Positions 1 through 6,101 of a DNA stretch of 12,872 nucleotides are shown one piece after another. This stretch comes from Oscillospiraceae bacterium (lineage in GTDB: Bacteria; Bacillota; Clostridia; Oscillospirales; Acutalibacteraceae), in contig WQRM01000023.1 of NCBI GenBank assembly GCA_009786735.1, positions 1 through 12,872 of the forward strand. Reading direction: 5' to 3'. Within the stretch, counting starts at the first letter, position 1; each line of letters opens with the position of its first letter. The position numbers and the translations under genes are program-made. Below the pieces are notes generated by a model, which was not told the origin of the DNA, searched no databases, and saw nothing but the letters and a program-made list of their open reading frames with translations.

Positions 1-530
1 GTGTTGACGAGCTGCTGGGCGTGAATCAAGCCGAGAACGAACGGCGGGTGCAGCAAATCACCACGGCTTACGACAACAGCGAGGGCAACAGCAAGCGCGA
101 GCATTTGCCCACGCTCACCGCTGCAGTGGCGGATTACCCACTGGACTATCGCTTGTGGGTGCGCTATCTGGAATGCTTGCTGCGCAACACAATGGGGATA
201 GATGGCGCGCTTGCAGCACACAAGCAGGCGCGCGAAATCTACGAAAACATCGCCGCACACTGCACAGATGACAGCATTCGCATGTGGGCAAAACGGCTGA
301 TGGTGATGCACTTGCACTCCCTTGCGCAAGCCGAACCCGCGCGCCAAGCCGAGTGCGAAGCGCTGCTGGGCGAGATGCCTACGCTACGCTGCACGCGCGA
401 ACACGTTGCCGTGATGGTGATGACAGGCGAGCAACAGCAACAGGCTCGGCAGCACCTCATCGCCGAGCTGGAGTGGCTGTTGGCGCACGCGCAATATCAC
501 GAAGCAGGAAAAGCGCAAAATAAAGCTTGA
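1..530 (+). CDS. XRE-type HTH regulator, C-terminal part (5' truncated)
   Basis: The reading frame is open from the window edge (first whole codon at 3), so the GTG at 21 is probably not the start. The first residues read VDELLG followed by NQAENERRVQ. VDELLG is the usual end of an HTH_3/XRE DNA-binding domain (pattern 'FGVSVDELLG'), so the DNA-binding half should lie upstream of the window. The visible ~175 residues are mainly helical and TPR-like, with motifs such as DYPLDYRLWVRYLECLL and a leucine- and alanine-rich second half. In this regulator class such a C-terminal region senses a ligand or mediates dimerisation. There is no membrane segment. The stop (TGA, 528-530) lies inside the -35 box of the next promoter. 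The target genes are unknown. The assignment depends on a short linker motif, so it is moderately sure. Confidence 0.68.
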   Translation, partial: VDELLGVNQAENERRVQQITTAYDNSEGNSKREHLPTLTAAVADYPLDYRLWVRYLECLLRNTMGIDGALAAHKQAREIYENIAAHCTDDSIRMWAKRLMVMHLHSLAQAEPARQAECEALLGEMPTLRCTREHVAVMVMTGEQQQQARQHLIAELEWLLAHAQYHEAGKAQNKA

Positions 531-555
531 CAACTCCGCTGCATCGTGTTATAAT
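527..555 (+). promoter_or_regulatory. Consensus sigma-A promoter of rplS
   Basis: TTGACA at 527-532 and TATAAT at 550-555 are perfect -35 and -10 hexamers with the optimal 17-bp spacer. The -35 box overlaps the stop codon of the upstream regulator gene. Transcription should begin near 561-563 and run into rplS, the two signal peptidase genes and rbgA. A perfect match fits the strong constitutive expression expected for a ribosomal protein gene. Confidence 0.9.
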
Positions 556-556
556 A

Positions 557-612
557 CTATGTGGTGTGTTCCTCTAGCCATGCATACGAACGCACGAAAA
601 CATAGCAAAGGA
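557..612 (+). promoter_or_regulatory. Structured rplS 5' leader, candidate L19 leader
   Basis: Between the promoter and rplS there is a hairpin with an 8-bp stem: GTGTGTTC (564-571) pairs with GAACGCAC (588-595), including one G-U pair, around a 16-nt loop. CTATGT (557-562) could pair with ACATAG (600-605) as an outer stem, but the transcript may start inside the left arm, so that part is doubtful. The ribosome binding site AAAGGA (607-612) follows directly and sits 10 nt before the ATG at 623. Low-GC Gram-positives have a known L19 leader RNA at this place (Rfam L19_leader). I could not test a match to its covariance model, so the identity is inferred from position and fold. Confidence 0.5.
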
Positions 613-622
613 CTGAATTCCC

Positions 623-1018
623 ATGACCCAAGAAAGAGCCCAACAACTCATCGACCTCAACCCCAACTGCGGCTACTCAGCGCTGCTGATGACCGCCAAA
701 GACAGCATGAAAGAAACCCCGCCCGAAATTATCATCGGCTCCACCGTGAAAGTGCACGTGAAAATCCGCGAAGGCGAACGCGAGCGTGTGCAAGTGTTTG
801 AAGGCACCGTCATCGCCCGCCGTGGCAGTGGCATCAGCGAAACCTTCACCGTGCGCCGTTTGAGCTATGGCGTTGGCGTGGAGCGTGTGTTCCCGCTGCA
901 CAGCCCCAACGTGGTGAAAGTGGAAATCATCCGCTTGGGTCATGTGCGCCGTGCGAAGCTGTATTATCTGCGTGGTCGCGTGGGTAAAGCTGCGAAAGTC
1001 AAACAAAAAATCGCATAA
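623..1018 (+). CDS. rplS: 50S ribosomal protein L19
   Basis: L19 is a large-subunit protein at the interface with the 30S subunit, where it contributes to intersubunit contacts. The core is unmistakable: [40 protein letters not shown] and [20 protein letters not shown]. At 131 residues it is about 15 longer than the B. subtilis protein (115). The surplus lies before the [16 protein letters not shown] segment. The start at 623 was chosen because AAAGGA precedes it at 10 nt. Internal ATGs at 689 and 707 lack a convincing Shine-Dalgarno but would give more usual N-termini. It is the first gene after the consensus promoter and heads an operon with two lepB genes and rbgA, a known Firmicute arrangement. 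Confidence 0.96.
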   Translation: MTQERAQQLIDLNPNCGYSALLMTAKDSMKETPPEIIIGSTVKVHVKIREGERERVQVFEGTVIARRGSGISETFTVRRLSYGVGVERVFPLHSPNVVKVEIIRLGHVRRAKLYYLRGRVGKAAKVKQKIA

Positions 1019-1035
1019 GTGAATTGCAACGATTG

Positions 1036-1055
1036 GGGCGGGTGAAAATCCGCCC
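1036..1055 (+). terminator. GC-rich hairpin after rplS, weak terminator or attenuator
   Basis: GGGCGG (1036-1041) pairs with CCGCCC (1050-1055) around an 8-nt loop, followed by TTGTTGTGT rather than a clean run of T. This could cause partial termination, giving more L19 than signal peptidase, or act as an mRNA-processing boundary. The lepB ribosome binding site starts 12 nt further on, so read-through is expected. The function is inferred from the fold only. Confidence 0.4.
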
Positions 1056-1077
1056 TTGTTGTGTATAGGAGGCTCGC

Positions 1078-1608
1078 GTGATTACCAAGCGACTTTGTGC
1101 AAACCGTAACATTCATCCTACGTTGCGCGGGCTGTTTTTTATGGCGGAAGTGATGTGCGACTGCATGCTGCTGCTAACACTCGTGCTCACCTTTGCGGTG
1201 CGCTTGTCGGCGGTGGAGGGGCATTCCATGTTGCCCACGCTGGAGCATGGGCAATTGCTGATAATTTCCGCCACGCCTGTGCAGTTTCACCACGGCGATG
1301 TCGTTGTGGTGTCGGAAAACGGCACAGATTTGGATGTCCATATCGTTAAACGCGTGATTGGCTTGCCCGGCGATGTGATTGACATCAACTTTGCTATCGG
1401 CGTGGTTTATCGCAACGGACAAGCGCTGCACGAGCCCAACCTCGACCCCATCAGCAGACCCGGCGATGTGGCGCTGCCCATCACGGTGGCATCCGGCACC
1501 GTGTTTGTGCTGGGCGACAATCGCAACAGTTCCATGGATAGCCGCCATAGCGAAATTGGCTTGATTGACCAGCGCTTTATCATTGGGCGCGTGCTATATC
1601 CATCATAA
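1078..1608 (+). CDS. lepB: Type I signal peptidase (first of two tandem copies)
   Basis: This membrane-bound Ser/Lys protease removes signal peptides from exported proteins on the outer face of the membrane. It has 176 residues with one N-terminal membrane anchor at about 25-44. All family boxes are present: EGHSMLPTL with nucleophile Ser50, HGDVVVV, DVHIVKRVIGLPGD with general base Lys91, and GDNRNSSMDSRHSEIG at 146-161. The GTG start at 1078 is supported by a perfect AGGAGG (1067-1072) 5 nt upstream. At 176 residues it is a short Gram-positive type. It lies 59 nt after rplS and 12 nt before a second copy. Both copies look catalytically complete, so the pair may split substrates or raise dosage. 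Confidence 0.94.
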   Translation: MITKRLCANRNIHPTLRGLFFMAEVMCDCMLLLTLVLTFAVRLSAVEGHSMLPTLEHGQLLIISATPVQFHHGDVVVVSENGTDLDVHIVKRVIGLPGDVIDINFAIGVVYRNGQALHEPNLDPISRPGDVALPITVASGTVFVLGDNRNSSMDSRHSEIGLIDQRFIIGRVLYPS

Positions 1609-1620
1609 AAGGAGGGCAGT

Positions 1621-2205
1621 ATGAACGAGTATCCCGATACCCTATGCAAGCCCGTTGAAGCAAAAATGCCGCTGAAAGCCTGCTTTGAAGTGGCAGAAGT
1701 CATCGCGTTTGCGGTGCTTGCCATTGCAATATTGTTTACCTTTGTGCTGCGCTTTGCCGGTGTGGAGGGCGCGAGCATGGAACCCACGTTTTCCCACAAC
1801 GACTGGCTGGCGATCACGGCATTTGCCGACCCCCGCGCAGGCGATGTGGTGATTATTTCCCCGCGTGACAACGACTTCCAAGTGCCCCTCGTCAAGCGCG
1901 TAATCGCGGTGGCCGGGCAGCATGTTGACCTGCGCGATGGCGGTGTGATTGTGGACGGCATTCGTCTGGATGAAACGCTGTATCTCTCACTCACCACCGG
2001 GGATACAGGCATCGTAGCTGGGGGGCTAATTTTCCCGCTGATTGTGCCCGAAAACACTGTGTTTGTGCTGGGCGACAACCGCACCGGCTCCACCGACAGC
2101 CGCAATGCGGAAATCGGCTTTGTGCGCGTGGACGACGTGCTGGGCCGTGTGATGGCGCGCCTGTTCCCGAACTGGGGCACTGGCTTTAATGTTGCGCGCT
2201 ATTGA
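1621..2205 (+). CDS. lepB: Type I signal peptidase (second tandem copy)
   Basis: This is the second type I signal peptidase, 194 residues, with a predicted membrane anchor at about 25-46. Catalytic Ser52 lies in VEGASMEPTF and Lys92 in VPLVKRVIAVAG. The C-terminal box is GDNRTGSTDSRNAEIG. AAGGAGG (1609-1615) immediately after the previous stop gives an ideal ribosome binding site for the ATG at 1621. Similarity to the upstream gene is strongest in the catalytic boxes. The N-terminus, the segment after the lysine (AGQHVD against PGDVID) and the linker before the last box differ clearly. The duplication is therefore old or the copies have diverged in specificity. It is 6 nt from rbgA and surely co-transcribed with it. 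Confidence 0.94.
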   Translation: MNEYPDTLCKPVEAKMPLKACFEVAEVIAFAVLAIAILFTFVLRFAGVEGASMEPTFSHNDWLAITAFADPRAGDVVIISPRDNDFQVPLVKRVIAVAGQHVDLRDGGVIVDGIRLDETLYLSLTTGDTGIVAGGLIFPLIVPENTVFVLGDNRTGSTDSRNAEIGFVRVDDVLGRVMARLFPNWGTGFNVARY

Positions 2206-2211
2206 GGTTGA

Positions 2212-3093
2212 ATGATGTCAATAGAAAGACAAGTTATCGGTTGGTTTCCTGGGCACATGGCAAAAACGCGGCGGCTGATGAAAGAAAGCCTGCCGCTGAT
2301 TGATGCTGTGGTGGAGCTGCGCGATGCACGCGCGCCCGAAAGCAGCCGCAACCCCGAGCTCGGTGAGCTCATTGGGCAAAAACCGCGCATGGTGCTGCTG
2401 AACAAAGCTGACCTCGCCGACGCCGACACCACGGCGCGTTGGCTGCAACTGCTACGAAAAGAACACGCTGCTGCCCTTGCGGTTGATTGCCGCTCGGGTC
2501 GCGGCTTGAATGTATTCCCGGGCGCGGTGAAGCAAGCCTGCGCCGCCACCATCGAGAAAAATACGGCGCGCGGCATGGCAAATCGCCCCATTCGGCTGAT
2601 GATTGCGGGCATCCCCAACGTGGGCAAGTCGTCGCTGATCAACCGTCTGGCGGGCAGCAGCCGCGCCAAAGTGGCCGATCAACCGGGTGTCACGCGGCGC
2701 AATCAGTGGCACGTTGCCGGCAAAATCGACGGCATCACCATTGAGCTGCTCGATACCCCCGGCGTGCTGTGGCCGAAGTTCGACGACCCCGCGGTGGGCG
2801 AAACCCTCGCCTTTTTGGGCAGCATCAAAGACGCCGTCATCGACAGCGAAACCCTTGCCCTGCGTTTGATTACGGTGCTTGCGGCAGGCTATCCGTCGCT
2901 GCTGCAGCGCTACAAACTCGACGACATTTCGCTGCCCGCCTGGCAGCTGCTGGAGGAAATCGCCCGCAAACGCGGCATGCTGCTGCGCGGCAACGAGCCC
3001 GACTGCGAGCGCGCGTCCATCATGCTGCTCGACGAGTTGCGCGGCGGGCGGCTGGGGCGGCTAACCTTCGATTTTCCTGCAAGCAACAGGTAA
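2212..3093 (+). CDS. rbgA: Ribosome biogenesis GTPase RbgA (YlqF)
   Basis: RbgA is a cytosolic GTPase needed for late 50S assembly in Firmicutes. The 293 residues match the usual length. The N-terminal signature WFPGHMAKTRR is at 11-21. The G-motifs are circularly permuted: G4 NKAD at 64-67 comes before the P-loop GIPNVGKSS at 133-141, then QPGVTR at 157-162 and DTPG at 181-184. The C-terminus is the basic helical ANTAR-like region. Two adjacent ATGs exist (2212 and 2215); GAGG at 2204-2207 is better spaced for 2215, so the first methionine may not be used. In many Firmicutes rnhB follows this gene, but it is absent here. A hairpin of 10 pairs (3070-3098) straddles the stop codon but has no T-run after it. 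Confidence 0.95.
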   Translation: MMSIERQVIGWFPGHMAKTRRLMKESLPLIDAVVELRDARAPESSRNPELGELIGQKPRMVLLNKADLADADTTARWLQLLRKEHAAALAVDCRSGRGLNVFPGAVKQACAATIEKNTARGMANRPIRLMIAGIPNVGKSSLINRLAGSSRAKVADQPGVTRRNQWHVAGKIDGITIELLDTPGVLWPKFDDPAVGETLAFLGSIKDAVIDSETLALRLITVLAAGYPSLLQRYKLDDISLPAWQLLEEIARKRGMLLRGNEPDCERASIMLLDELRGGRLGRLTFDFPASNR

Positions 3094-3380
3094 AAATCTT
3101 GCAAAAAAAATGGTAAATCCAGGCTGTCGAACTTCGCGATAAATGCGGCGATTTTGTAAATATTCAGTTAAATCCGCGCTTTTACCCCGCCAAGCCACCC
3201 TTGCGCGGTGGATAACTTGGTGGAAACGGTGAAAAACTCCAGTATTTCGGCACTTTGCCGCAGCAAGAAATTCACTTTACAACGCCGCGAAATGTTCGCC
3301 AAAAATCGCGTATTCACACACTTTCGCATGCTAAGTTGCAAGCAAACTTGCACACCTGTGGCGGGCATATCGCGCGCAAT
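3094..3380. other. Convergent intergenic region without a recognisable gene
   Basis: This 287-bp gap separates two converging gene blocks and looks more AT-rich than the genes. GGTGGATAA (3207-3215) differs by one base from the reverse-strand DnaA box TGTGGATAA, but it is single. Weak hairpins are CGGCA/TGCCG (3248-3260) and TGCAAG/CTTGCA near 3340. None has a proper T-run, so the terminators expected here are not obvious. A 66-codon minus frame (3168-3368) lacks a ribosome binding site and family resemblance. The heptamer TAAATCC appears twice. I see no remnant of rnhB. Confidence 0.5.
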
Positions 3381-4496
3381 CTAGCGTCGCAAACTCAACG
3401 CTGCTAGTCGCCCGCTCGCCCACGCCCAATGCAGGTTGAATCCGCCGCAACCGCCGTGCACATCAAGCACTTCGCCGCAGGCAAACAGCTCCGGCAACAG
3501 CTGTGATTGCAGCGTTTGTGGGTCAAATTCGCGCACGTCCGCGCCACCGGCGGTGACCTGCGCATGCGCAAAATCACGTGTTCCCGCAACGGGGAACGCG
3601 ATTTTTTTTGCGCTCTGCCCGCTCTTCACCACGGTTTCGGCCACGCGCTTGGGCAGCAAACCGGTCAGCGGCAGGTCAGTGAACGCCCGCCACTGCGCGA
3701 GCAACGCGGCAAGCTGTTCGGGCGTGTAGTCCGGCAGCAAGTCGAGCTCAACGGTGCAACCGGGACGATAGCCAAGCGAAAGCTCCATGGCGGCAATGCC
3801 GCTGAGCCCATCATCGGTGAAGAGGATTTCGCCCTCGCTTTCACGCAGGATTTCGCCGTTGTGCACAAGTGTAGCCCTCGCGCGCACCCGCAAACCCTTG
3901 AGCGATGGCAGCAACGGCGAGTTGCATCGCAGCTGCACCAGTGCAGGTTTCGGCGTGATGATGGTGTGTCCCAGCCCACGCAGCAGCGCAAAGCCCGAGC
4001 CATCGCTGCCGTGCGCGGGCGCGGCACAACCACCTGCCGCGACAATCACGCGCTGTGCACGCAGGTGATGATTGACGGCAAAACCCTTGCCATTTCGCAC
4101 GAGCGTATCCGCCGTGACGTTGCACAACATCTCCGCGCCGGCACGCTGCGCGCCAAAACGCAGGGCATCCAATACGCTTGCCGCCGTGTTGCTGCGTGGG
4201 TAGAGCCGCCCCTCGGCATCCTCCCAAAGCGCCAGCCCCAGCGCATGAAAAAACGCTTCGCACTCCCCCGCCCCGAAGGCCTGCAAAGCCGGGGCAGCGA
4301 AGCGCTGGTTATGGTATTCATGCGTGGCGGCGTGGCGATTGCTCACATTGCAGCGGCCGTTGCCCGTGGCGAGGATCTTCTTCCCGGCACGCGGCATGCG
4401 CTCCAGCACGAGCACGCGCTCGCCAGCCTGCGCAGCCGTAATCGCCGCCGCAAGCCCCGACGCGCCAGCGCCGATGATGATGACATCGTAGTTCAT
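3381..4496 (-). CDS. HI0933/YhiN-family (BaiN-like) flavoprotein
   Basis: This is a predicted FAD-dependent oxidoreductase of the HI0933-like family (Pfam HI0933_like), which includes YhiN and the bile-acid enzyme annotated BaiN; the physiological substrate is mostly unknown. It has 371 residues. The N-terminal Rossmann motif is IIIGAGASGLAAA (Gly9, Gly11, Gly14), then E32 for ribose binding and the family signature GKKILATGNGRCNVSN at 38-53. The C-terminus has FACGEVLDVHGGCGGFNLHWAWASG, which closes the FAD site. The start at 4496 was chosen because it makes an ATGA overlap with the stop of the upstream gene and begins just before the FAD motif; an upstream in-frame start would add 17 poor residues. 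It is the last gene of the minus-strand train and stops with TAG. A bile-acid role cannot be inferred from sequence. Confidence 0.88.
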   Translation of the reverse strand: MNYDVIIIGAGASGLAAAITAAQAGERVLVLERMPRAGKKILATGNGRCNVSNRHAATHEYHNQRFAAPALQAFGAGECEAFFHALGLALWEDAEGRLYPRSNTAASVLDALRFGAQRAGAEMLCNVTADTLVRNGKGFAVNHHLRAQRVIVAAGGCAAPAHGSDGSGFALLRGLGHTIITPKPALVQLRCNSPLLPSLKGLRVRARATLVHNGEILRESEGEILFTDDGLSGIAAMELSLGYRPGCTVELDLLPDYTPEQLAALLAQWRAFTDLPLTGLLPKRVAETVVKSGQSAKKIAFPVAGTRDFAHAQVTAGGADVREFDPQTLQSQLLPELFACGEVLDVHGGCGGFNLHWAWASGRLAALSLRR

Positions 4497-4990
4497 TCCC
4501 AAAGCTCTCCGCTCACAGGTTGTTGCAGTCCTATCACGCGCGGCCACCGGCCGGTTTGTTGCATGGTGACGGCGTTGATGTTGCCCAAATGCGCATGCGC
4601 ATGGCGAAGCTGCCCCAGCAGCAATTCCAGCCGCGTGTGTGGGCAGCCGTGCGGGGCTTTTGTCCAGTCTTCGTCACGCAAACTACGCACATAGTCCAAG
4701 CATTTTTCGCGAATATCCGCCAAGTAAGCGAGCAAATCCTCGCGGTCAAGGCATAGGTCAAGCACAGGCTCATCCAGCGAATTTAGCCCCGGCGTGTGGA
4801 ACGTCGGTTCGTCGTAGCAGCAGGGGTTGATGAGCCAGCGGTCACACGAATGCAGCATGTGGTAGGCGTGCTTCCACAGGGGCATGTTGAACAGCTCGGC
4901 TTGCGGGTCGAAGGTGCGCAGCGCGGTTTCGAGATTGCGGAACATCACGTCAACCTGGGGAAGAATCAATTCGCTAAGTGTCTTTTTCAT
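4493..4990 (-). CDS. DinB-like putative metal-dependent protein
   Basis: The 165-residue all-alpha protein fits the DinB/YfiT superfamily of four-helix bundles with a three-histidine metal site, often linked to thiol transfer or damage response. The visible signatures are WKHAYHMLHSCDRW at 39-52 (candidate ligand His44 or His47) and LRHAHAHLGNINA at 128-140 (His130, His132, His134), in the positions where the family keeps its histidines. The protein has no signal peptide or membrane segment. Its ATG overlaps the upstream stop in ATGA, and its own TGA overlaps the next ATG the same way, so it is translationally coupled on both sides. The substrate cannot be told from sequence. Family-level confidence is moderate. 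Confidence 0.65.
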   Translation of the reverse strand: MKKTLSELILPQVDVMFRNLETALRTFDPQAELFNMPLWKHAYHMLHSCDRWLINPCCYDEPTFHTPGLNSLDEPVLDLCLDREDLLAYLADIREKCLDYVRSLRDEDWTKAPHGCPHTRLELLLGQLRHAHAHLGNINAVTMQQTGRWPRVIGLQQPVSGELWE

Positions 4991-5565
4991 CGCGGAAACT
5001 CCACCACAATCAGCCCGTCAGGCAGCTCAAGCGCTTCGCCGTCAAGCGTGAACAGCCGCACCACGGCGCGGTGCTCGCCCAGCCACTCCACTTGCGTGTT
5101 GTGCAGCAGGTTGCGTGCGCCAGTCCCGTGCGTTGGCTCGCGGCGATAGACCCAACGGTTCACCATGGGGCTCGCCACCAGGATGTCGCGCTCGAAGCCG
5201 GTTTGGTAGACAATCACGCGGTTGCTGCCCTCGGGTGAGCGCGAAATCGTGTGCGGGGTATACATCGTTGTGCCGCCCATGGCCATGAACAGCGATGCGA
5301 TGAAGAACACGAATCCCACTGCCACCGCGAGCAATCCGGCGGTGACGGCAGCAGCAACTTTCTTGGCGCGTGTGTGCAGTTTTTCTCGCCAAAGCCACAC
5401 GAGCACGCTCACCAGCAAGTGCACGCCGCTGAGGTAAGTGATCCAGTGCAGCAGCGCAAGCGGCACAAGCCCAAACGGACCGAGCACGAAAAAGCCCAGC
5501 GCCACCAGCGTGAGCACGCGCCATGCGGCGGCGCAGCCAATCCAAATGCGATAGGGTTTGGTCAT
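4987..5565 (-). CDS. Membrane protein of unknown function (intact paralogue)
   Basis: I do not recognise a named family. The 192 residues begin with MTKPYRIWIG, then have about three hydrophobic segments (roughly 11-28, 31-58 and 69-95) with a basic loop REKLHTRAKK at 60-69. A hydrophilic domain of about 90 residues follows, starting SRSPEGSNRVIVYQTG. That 'SP(D/E)G.N.V.V' opening resembles beta-rich domains in uncharacterised clostridial membrane proteins. A ribosome binding site AGAGG lies upstream of the ATG at 5565. The gene directly upstream (5582-6097) is a clear paralogue with the same N-terminus and the same NRV...PMV.RWV.RR core. Its stop overlaps the DinB-like gene start. The position after the GH3 gene suggests co-expression but not a role. 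Confidence 0.8.
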   Translation of the reverse strand: MTKPYRIWIGCAAAWRVLTLVALGFFVLGPFGLVPLALLHWITYLSGVHLLVSVLVWLWREKLHTRAKKVAAAVTAGLLAVAVGFVFFIASLFMAMGGTTMYTPHTISRSPEGSNRVIVYQTGFERDILVASPMVNRWVYRREPTHGTGARNLLHNTQVEWLGEHRAVVRLFTLDGEALELPDGLIVVEFPR

Positions 5566-5569
5566 GGTT
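5540..5569. repeat. 30-nt direct repeat, copy 1 (start of intact paralogue)
   Basis: A 30-nt block covering the first codons (MTKPYRIW) and the 4 nt before the ATG of the intact membrane gene is identical to 6072-6101. The codons just after it differ, so this is either a recent conversion tract or strong constraint at the N-terminus. Confidence 0.9.
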
Positions 5570-5581
5570 GACCTCTTTCTG

Positions 5582-6097
5582 CTATTGTCGCTCTAGCATA
5601 ATTCGCTCGCCGCCCACATACACGAAAACTTGGAAAACTCCATATCCACCATATCTGGAAAAATGCGCAGGTTCACCCAAAAATGTGTTGCTGTCTGCGC
5701 GGCGAAACACCCAGCGACTCACCATCGGATGAGCCTGCAATCTGTCCCTAAACGCTCCTGTGAACATGATTGCCACACGGTTTGTGCCATCTTGCGTGGC
5801 AAAAACAATCGTGAGCGGTGATGCGAGAATCACAAAAAACATTATATAGCAAGCGCCCAAGAGCATCAATACGCACAACACAATGGTCAGCGCTTTGAGC
5901 AATTTGCGTTTGAATCTGCGAAAGAGCCATACCATGAGCGCAACGAGCAAGTTGCAAAAACTCACTAAGCCTAGCGCGTAAATCGCCGTGATATGCACAA
6001 AGCCAAAGCTGCTGAACGCGAAAAACAACTACGCCGCAGCAAGCAGAGCGGTTAGCCCGCCTGCTGCAGCTATCCAAATGCGATAGGGTTTGGTCAT
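5582..6097 (-). pseudogene. Membrane-protein paralogue interrupted by an in-frame TAG
   Basis: Read from the ATG at 6097, the frame gives MTKPYRIWIAAAGG and continues for 22 residues to a TAG at 6029-6031. It then stays open for 148 more codons to 5582. Aligned without gaps, codon 23 is Leu in the intact neighbour; the flanking residues are alanines and FF in both. A TTG-to-TAG change would explain the lesion. The downstream part keeps the family core (DGTNRVAIMFTG, HPMVSRWVFRRAD). The ATG overlaps the GH3 stop as ATGA, so the 171-codon gene was once coupled to it. Restart at the TTG directly after the stop (6028) is possible but has no Shine-Dalgarno and would remove much of the first membrane helix. 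No other lesion is seen, so the mutation looks recent, or it is a sequencing error. Confidence 0.85.
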
Positions 6098-6101
6098 GGT
6101 T
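6072..6101. repeat. 30-nt direct repeat, copy 2 (start of disrupted paralogue)
   Basis: Identical to 5540-5569. This copy also covers the last bases of the GH3 gene, because the two genes overlap by 4 nt. Distance between the copies is 532 bp, the length of one gene unit, as expected for a tandem duplication. Confidence 0.9.

Noticed and set aside
3207..3215. Replication origin suggested by the DnaA-box-like 9-mer
   Set aside because: Only one imperfect box, no cluster, no AT-rich unwinding element and no dnaA or dnaN nearby.
3168..3368. 66-codon minus-strand frame in the convergent gap
   Set aside because: No Shine-Dalgarno before its start, composition unlike neighbouring proteins and no recognisable motif.
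4497..4547. 17-codon N-terminal extension of the flavoprotein gene
   Set aside because: The ATG at 4496 sits directly before the FAD motif and forms an ATGA overlap with the upstream gene, matching the pattern elsewhere in this operon.
3507..4694. 395-codon plus-strand frame opposite the flavoprotein and DinB-like genes
   Set aside because: The same kind of antisense shadow in GC-rich coding DNA. It has no family resemblance and no ribosome binding site that I could see.
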